Shown here: in pieces, positions 31,394 through 35,385 of the stretch | How positions within the stretch are numbered: the stretch's first letter is position 1 | How the letters are laid out: each line of letters starts with the position of its first letter | From: an uncultured Bacilli bacterium | GTDB taxonomy: Bacteria; Bacillota_I; Bacilli_A; RF39; UBA660 | Length of the DNA: 35,385 nt | Assembly: GCA_947629265.1 (NCBI GenBank) | Contig: CANRCZ010000014.1 | Span: forward strand, 1-35,385 | Direction: 5' to 3' | Program-made: the position numbers and the translations under genes | The notes under the pieces: model-generated | Database searches by the model: none | What the model was told of the DNA's origin: nothing | Seen by the model: the letters and a program-made list of their open reading frames with translations, nothing else

Positions 31394-32578
31394 ATGATGA
31401 AAATATTTAAAAAGATGATATGTCTATCGCTATGTCTTATGATAATTATCAATGTTATGATATCTACTAAAGTAGAAGCTAAAACATTAAATAGTATGCA
31501 AAGTGATCTAGATAGTTTAATTGAAAAAAAGAGCAAAGCTGATAACGGTGTTAAACTTACAGAGGGTGAAATCACTAGTATCAATAACGAAATTATATCG
31601 ATAAATAATTCGATTAAACAAGCTGGTATCGATATTGAAAAAGCTGAAGAAGATATTAAAACAACCGAAAAAAATATCGAAGAAAAAAATGAAGAAATTA
31701 AAAGTATTGTCAATTATCTACAGATTTCTAATGGTGAATCAGCTTATTTAGAGTATATATCCGGTTCTAAGGATTTTACTGATTTTATATATAGATCAGC
31801 TATAGCGGAACAACTATCTGATTACAATGATAAGATGATAGCTGAATATAATGATTTAATTGTTAAGTTGAAACAAAAACAAAAGGATTTAGCCAAAAAA
31901 CAAGAAACTTTAGAAGCTAATAAAGATAAATTAAATTCTAAAATTTCTACTTTAAAAGCTCAATTATCAGAATATCAAGAAGAGGGTACGACGATCGAAG
32001 AAGATATCGCTGATTTAAAAAAAGCGATCAACTACTATAAAAATTTAGGTTGTAAACCTGATCAAGATGTATCAACTTGTATCGAAACACCTTATGCTGA
32101 TGGTTGGAAATATCCGCTTATGAAAGGTATGGTTACTAGTGAATATACTGGATATTCTATCAGACACGACTGGAGCGGTGGCGGTGGTCACCATGGTATC
32201 GACTTAAGTGGTGTACCTGAGGGAACCAATGTTTATGCAGCGGCACCTGGTAGAGTAGCCAGAATCGTCTATGGTAGTAGTTGTGGTGGAAACATGGTCT
32301 TCATTAACCATACTGTCAATGGTAAAAAATATACTACCGTATACATGCATTTAAAATATATAGCTTCTGGAATTTCGGTTGGTAAGACCGTTTATGATAC
32401 GACTGTTATAGCTGGTATGGGTGGTAGAAGCTACGGATATGACCGCTGTACAACTGGTGTTCACTTACATTTTGGTATGGCTAGTGGTTGGAGCGAGATA
32501 TCGTTTAATGCTCATTCATTTAATCCAAGAAATTTAATTAAATTCCCTAAAATGTATGGTGGATATTTTACGAGATAA
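31394..32578 (+). CDS. Secreted coiled-coil M23 peptidase (EnvC/CwlO-like layout)
   Basis: The 394-residue protein has a signal peptide (MKIFKKMICLSLCLMIIINV...VEA). Long coiled coils lie at about 30-110 and 145-220 (SITSINNEIISINNSIKQ; KLKQKQKDLAKKQETLEANK), as in wall-hydrolase regulators tied to FtsEX. An M23 domain follows at about 250-385 with ligands in HHGIDLSG and HLHFG and with VFINHTVNGKKYTTVYMHLK. It has extra cysteines (GCKPDQDVSTC, SSCGG, DRCTTG). It likely cleaves stem peptides or activates an amidase. AGGTGGTG ribosome site. ATG 31394 or the next codon may be used. A terminator follows at once. Confidence 0.88.
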   Translation: MMKIFKKMICLSLCLMIIINVMISTKVEAKTLNSMQSDLDSLIEKKSKADNGVKLTEGEITSINNEIISINNSIKQAGIDIEKAEEDIKTTEKNIEEKNEEIKSIVNYLQISNGESAYLEYISGSKDFTDFIYRSAIAEQLSDYNDKMIAEYNDLIVKLKQKQKDLAKKQETLEANKDKLNSKISTLKAQLSEYQEEGTTIEEDIADLKKAINYYKNLGCKPDQDVSTCIETPYADGWKYPLMKGMVTSEYTGYSIRHDWSGGGGHHGIDLSGVPEGTNVYAAAPGRVARIVYGSSCGGNMVFINHTVNGKKYTTVYMHLKYIASGISVGKTVYDTTVIAGMGGRSYGYDRCTTGVHLHFGMASGWSEISFNAHSFNPRNLIKFPKMYGGYFTR

Positions 32579-32599
32579 ACTGTTTTAAACAGTTTTTTT
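32577..32599 (+). terminator. Terminator of the coiled-coil M23 gene
   Basis: AAACTGTTT/AAACAGTTT hairpin followed by T7, beginning at the stop codon. Confidence 0.8.
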
Positions 32600-32605
32600 C
32601 TTATC

Positions 32606-32634
32606 TTGTTATATCTTTTTTATTTTGATATAAT
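32606..32634 (+). promoter_or_regulatory. Promoter of the MurJ-type gene
   Basis: TTGTTA (32606-32611), 17-base spacer, TATAAT (32629-32634). The transcript would start near 32641, which rules out codons upstream of the TTG start. Confidence 0.75.
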
Positions 32635-32653
32635 CTATGTGGGATGTGATAAC

Positions 32654-34270
32654 TTGAAAAAAAGTAATTTTATTGAGGGATCTTTTATATATACATTAGG
32701 TATTATATTATGTAAGTTTATAGGTCTTATATATGTAATTCCTTTTTATGCTTTAATTACTAATTATGGAGCTACCTTATATAGTTTTGCTTATTCGATA
32801 TATGCTGTTTTTTTATCGTTATCGACTAGTGGTATACCGATTGCTATATCTAAGTTAGTAAGTGAGTATAATAGTTTAGAGTATTATAATACTAAGGAAA
32901 AGGTTTATAAATTAGGTTTTAAACTTATTACTATTATCGGGGTTGTATTTTTTGTTATCATGTTTTTATCAGCTCCGATAATCGCTAATTTTATTTTAGG
33001 TAATAATATAGAAAGTGGTATAAAAGTAGAAGATGTTACTTTAGTAATAAGGGTTATTTCAACAGCTTTATTAATCGTACCAGCTTTAAGTGTTACGAAA
33101 GGATATCTACAAGGTCATAAGATAATGGGACCTCCTAGTGTATCTAATATTTTAGAACAGATTATAAGGGTATTAGTTATTATTGTCGGTTGTTATATCA
33201 GTTTAAAAATTATGCATACACCTGAAAAAACAGCGATTGTAATATCGGTCTTTGCAGCGACGATTGGAGCTTTATTCGCTTATCTTTATTTGTTTATTAA
33301 GATTAAGCATAACAAAAATGTTTTTAATAAGGATGCATCTTTAAAAGATGAAGAAAGGTATACAACTAAGTATTTGATTAAACAGATGGTTTTATATTCT
33401 CTACCTTTTATTGTTATTGATCTACTTAAATCATCTTATAATTTAGTTGATACTTTAACGATTGTTAGAACTTTAACTGATTTAGGTTATTCTTCTGATA
33501 TTGCGAATTTAACTTTTAGTGTTATTGCAACATGGGGAAATAAGCTAAGTATGATAATTATTTCTATTTCTATGGGTATATGTGCTTCTTTAATTCCAGC
33601 TTTAGCGGGTTATTATATAAAGAATGATAAGAAAAATGTTAATAAGAATGTTAATCAAGCTATTCAGTTATTACTTTTTATAACGGTTCCAATGACAATT
33701 GGTATATGGTTTTTATCACAACCTATATGGGTAATTTTTTATAGTTATGATTATTTAAGTATTGAGATATTTAAAGTATTTATTTTTCAAGCTATTACGT
33801 TTTCTTTATTTTCTGTTTTACTTAATATTACCCAAACAACTAATAATACGAAAACGACGATTATAACTTTGTTTATAAGTTTTATTGGTAATGCTCTTTT
33901 AAATATACCTATGATGCATCTATGTCATATATGGAAGATTGGATATCAAGGTGCTAGTGTATCAACTTTGATTACGCAAATTATACCATCGATTTATTTG
34001 TTATATTTTATACATAAAAAGTTAGAGGTTGATTATAAGGATACTTTTACAAACATTGTTAAAATTGTTGTAGCTTCTTTAATAATGTTATTATGTTTAA
34101 AATTATTATCTATAGTCTATCCTATTAATGCTACAACAAGGTTTAAAGGACTTATTCAAACTGGTGTTTATGCTATTATTGGTTCTGTTATATATTTTGG
34201 AATTATGTTCAAAAATGGTATGTTTAAAAGTTTACTTGGTGATAAGTTTAAAAAAAAGGTCTCACATTAA
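32654..34270 (+). CDS. murJ: MurJ/YtgP-type lipid II flippase (MOP superfamily)
   Basis: The 538-residue protein has about 14 hydrophobic segments. The N-terminus (KKSNFIEGSFIYTLGIILCK, FIGLIYVIPFYALI) and the motif SLSTSGIPIAISKLVSEYN are typical of the YtgP branch of Firmicute lipid II flippases. SpoVB is a close alternative in spore formers. It exports wall precursors across the membrane. TTG 32654 is chosen because the promoter's start of transcription lies only about 13 bases upstream, with GGGATGTG between. The longer frame begins inside the promoter. It ends in a bidirectional terminator facing a G9-tract gene. Confidence 0.85.
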   Translation: MKKSNFIEGSFIYTLGIILCKFIGLIYVIPFYALITNYGATLYSFAYSIYAVFLSLSTSGIPIAISKLVSEYNSLEYYNTKEKVYKLGFKLITIIGVVFFVIMFLSAPIIANFILGNNIESGIKVEDVTLVIRVISTALLIVPALSVTKGYLQGHKIMGPPSVSNILEQIIRVLVIIVGCYISLKIMHTPEKTAIVISVFAATIGALFAYLYLFIKIKHNKNVFNKDASLKDEERYTTKYLIKQMVLYSLPFIVIDLLKSSYNLVDTLTIVRTLTDLGYSSDIANLTFSVIATWGNKLSMIIISISMGICASLIPALAGYYIKNDKKNVNKNVNQAIQLLLFITVPMTIGIWFLSQPIWVIFYSYDYLSIEIFKVFIFQAITFSLFSVLLNITQTTNNTKTTIITLFISFIGNALLNIPMMHLCHIWKIGYQGASVSTLITQIIPSIYLLYFIHKKLEVDYKDTFTNIVKIVVASLIMLLCLKLLSIVYPINATTRFKGLIQTGVYAIIGSVIYFGIMFKNGMFKSLLGDKFKKKVSH

Positions 34271-34288
34271 TTTAGTGAGATCTTTTAT
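34251..34288. terminator. Bidirectional terminator between murJ and the last G9 gene
   Basis: GGTCTCAC and GTGAGATC pair around a 9-base loop, with a T-rich run on one side and seven A on the other. Confidence 0.8.
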
Positions 34289-35082
34289 TATGGTTGTACT
34301 AGTATCCAAGCTTTTTGTTTAAATTCATCTTGTCCTTGACCTGTTGTAAGGACATTAGGTTTCAGAACGATTACTGGACGAAAGCCCATCGAATTGTCAC
34401 TGTAGCCTATGTAGCTTTGATAGTTCACGTACCACAAGTAAATGTCATTGTACGAATTAGCCAACCAATAATATGATCCTGTCATTCGTAATGAGTTGTT
34501 AATAGCAATTGCTTCTGCTTCATCTTTAGTCATAGCATGGGCTGACTCGGCATATTCATTTTTATATTCATTTGCTCGTTCATTTAATTTAGTTACACTT
34601 GTATTATTACATATAGTTGAGTGATAGTAACACTCTGATTGGCCAGCGTGGACTAAGTAGACTTTTCTATCTTCTTTTTTAAGTACACGCCAACCATTTA
34701 AAGTAGTGCTATTGCTACTATAAGTATAGCACCTTTCTACACTTGAATTTTTACTTGTATTAGCACTATAGCCACCAAATTCGCATGATTTCGTTGGTTT
34801 TTCAGCACTTTCTTTCCAATCACCAGCGTCATACGCTACGTAGTCTCCGACTTGTACAGCATCATATAATTCAGCGTATTTGTAAACTTTTGCATGTTCT
34901 TTCAAACTATCAATTTCAGTTAATGACGTATTAATTAAATCATCTAATGCTTGTTTTACTGTTATAGTTTCACCGTTTTTCCGGTAGCTTACACCATCAC
35001 TAGTCAATTGACTAGCTCCATATGTTATACCATTAGTTACCACTAATAGTATTAATATTATTAGTAGATAACCCCCCCCCAA
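34288..35082 (-). CDS. Membrane-anchored surface protein with GDYVAYDA/GFRPVV domain; G9-tract controlled
   Basis: The 264-residue frame opens at TTG 35082. The ATG with a good ribosome site is at 35101, out of frame because of nine G (35072-35080). Residues 5-20 are the anchor. Residues 50-70 form a short helical stalk. From residue 78 the display domain follows: VGDYVAYDAGDW, CEFGGYSAN, GWRVLKKEDRK, HAGQSECYYHS, YWLANSYND and GFRPVIVLKPN. It has two cysteines beyond the conserved pair (KSCEF, TICNN). The patch before GFRP (SYIGYSDNSM) is unlike the other copies. It sits about 30 kb away from the left-hand cluster with the same cassette. Confidence 0.8.
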   Translation of the reverse strand: MGGGYLLIILILLVVTNGITYGASQLTSDGVSYRKNGETITVKQALDDLINTSLTEIDSLKEHAKVYKYAELYDAVQVGDYVAYDAGDWKESAEKPTKSCEFGGYSANTSKNSSVERCYTYSSNSTTLNGWRVLKKEDRKVYLVHAGQSECYYHSTICNNTSVTKLNERANEYKNEYAESAHAMTKDEAEAIAINNSLRMTGSYYWLANSYNDIYLWYVNYQSYIGYSDNSMGFRPVIVLKPNVLTTGQGQDEFKQKAWILVQP

Positions 35083-35164
35083 GCCTTATTTTTTCTTTCA
35101 TTTTTCTTATCTCCTTTTCTTTATTTTACATATCAATTATACTAAATTTATACATATTTGTAAA
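35020..35164 (-). repeat. G9 5' cassette, copy D
   Basis: Fourth copy. G9 tract 35072-35080, ATG 35101-35099, TATAAT 35141-35136. The shared block breaks upstream of the -10. The -35 is TTTACA (35164-35159) instead of TTGAAA, still 17 bases away. This marks one edge of the repeat. Confidence 0.88.
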
Positions 35165-35181
35165 CCATTAAAAAAACTTAA

Positions 35182-35346
35182 TTATTTTAAATCAAGCTTT
35201 CTTTTTAAATTCATGATTTCTTGTATTTTTAATTTTGTTAGTTTAGCGATTTCTTCAATTTTATAATTTTCTTTTAACATTTCATTCGCTATTTCTTCAT
35301 GTCCAACTTTTAAAATGTACCCTTTGTCAAGGACATTTTTTAATTT
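35182..35346 (-). pseudogene. C-terminal remnant of an Rpn/PD-(D/E)XK transposase-type nuclease
   Basis: The open frame of about 54 codons gives GHEEIANEMLKENYKIEEIA then KLTKLKIQEIMNLKRKL. This matches the tail of Rpn-family recombination-promoting nucleases (E-IA--MLKEG-SIEEIAK-TGLS-EEI--LK). A TAA at 35349-35347 closes the frame upstream, and no catalytic domain is visible before the window ends. It may be a decayed copy, or a frameshift may separate it from more sequence outside. Confidence 0.55.
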
Positions 35347-35385
35347 TTAAGAAGAAGGGATTTTATTTTTTTAATCCAATTTTTA

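Noticed and set aside
31390-31713. 107-residue minus-strand frame
   Set aside because: It is the shadow of the signal peptide and coiled coil of the M23 gene on the plus strand.

Overview
The window is AT-rich DNA of about 30% GC. It comes from a low-GC Gram-positive bacterium, most likely an uncultured gut lineage of the class Bacilli near Erysipelotrichales/RF39. This placement is an inference. It rests on str-operon order rpsL-rpsG-fusA-tuf, dnaB-dnaI primosome genes, a T-box in front of thrS, a full peptidoglycan toolkit, and sporulation genes (spoIIIAH, gerE, gerM, cse60). Genes have strong AGGAGG ribosome sites and TTGAAA/TTGACA-N17-TATAAT promoters.

Layout. (1) 1-4160: a surface-protein island. 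Two full minus-strand genes and the 5' end of a third each carry a promoter, ribosome site, ATG and a run of exactly nine G placed between the ATG and the membrane anchor. Remnants of dinD lie between them, and a pilin-like gene carries the same C-terminal domain. A fourth G9 gene lies at 34288-35101, next to an Rpn-type nuclease remnant. (2) 4256-6271: tsf and rpsB. (3) 6300-8118: a FemX-type peptidyltransferase convergent with a short HD (alarmone-hydrolase-like) protein. (4) 8197-10811: a 750-residue pilin-propeller protein divergent from a small XRE-type regulator, with two GTAC palindromes between them. (5) 10831-15204: the str operon. (6) 15258-16718: an accessory islet. It holds a 30-residue membrane-peptide toxin candidate with an antisense RNA, and a DUF3800 gene whose 3' end is overlapped by a second antisense RNA with a related promoter. 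(7) 16803-18843: tRNA-Arg(TCT), gerM, gerE and spoIIIAH. (8) 18854-23590: thrS with its T-box, then dnaI and dnaB. (9) 23650-34288: envelope genes: LysM-G5-M23 peptidase, membrane beta-sandwich protein, dockerin-bearing glucosaminidase, cse60, a DUF45 metallopeptidase, a YfcC-type transporter, a coiled-coil M23 peptidase and a MurJ-type flippase.

How the parts work together. The housekeeping blocks are translation (S2, EF-Ts, S12, S7, EF-G, EF-Tu, ThrRS), replication initiation and wall turnover. The accessory parts look like a surface-display system with two control layers: slippage in G9 tracts for the anchored proteins, and a GTAC-site regulator for the pilin-like proteins. The most novel locus is 15258-16718. 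A type I toxin-antitoxin-like module sits beside a DUF3800 gene that occupies the toxin position of a second, similar module. Family names come from recognition of motifs, not from database searches.
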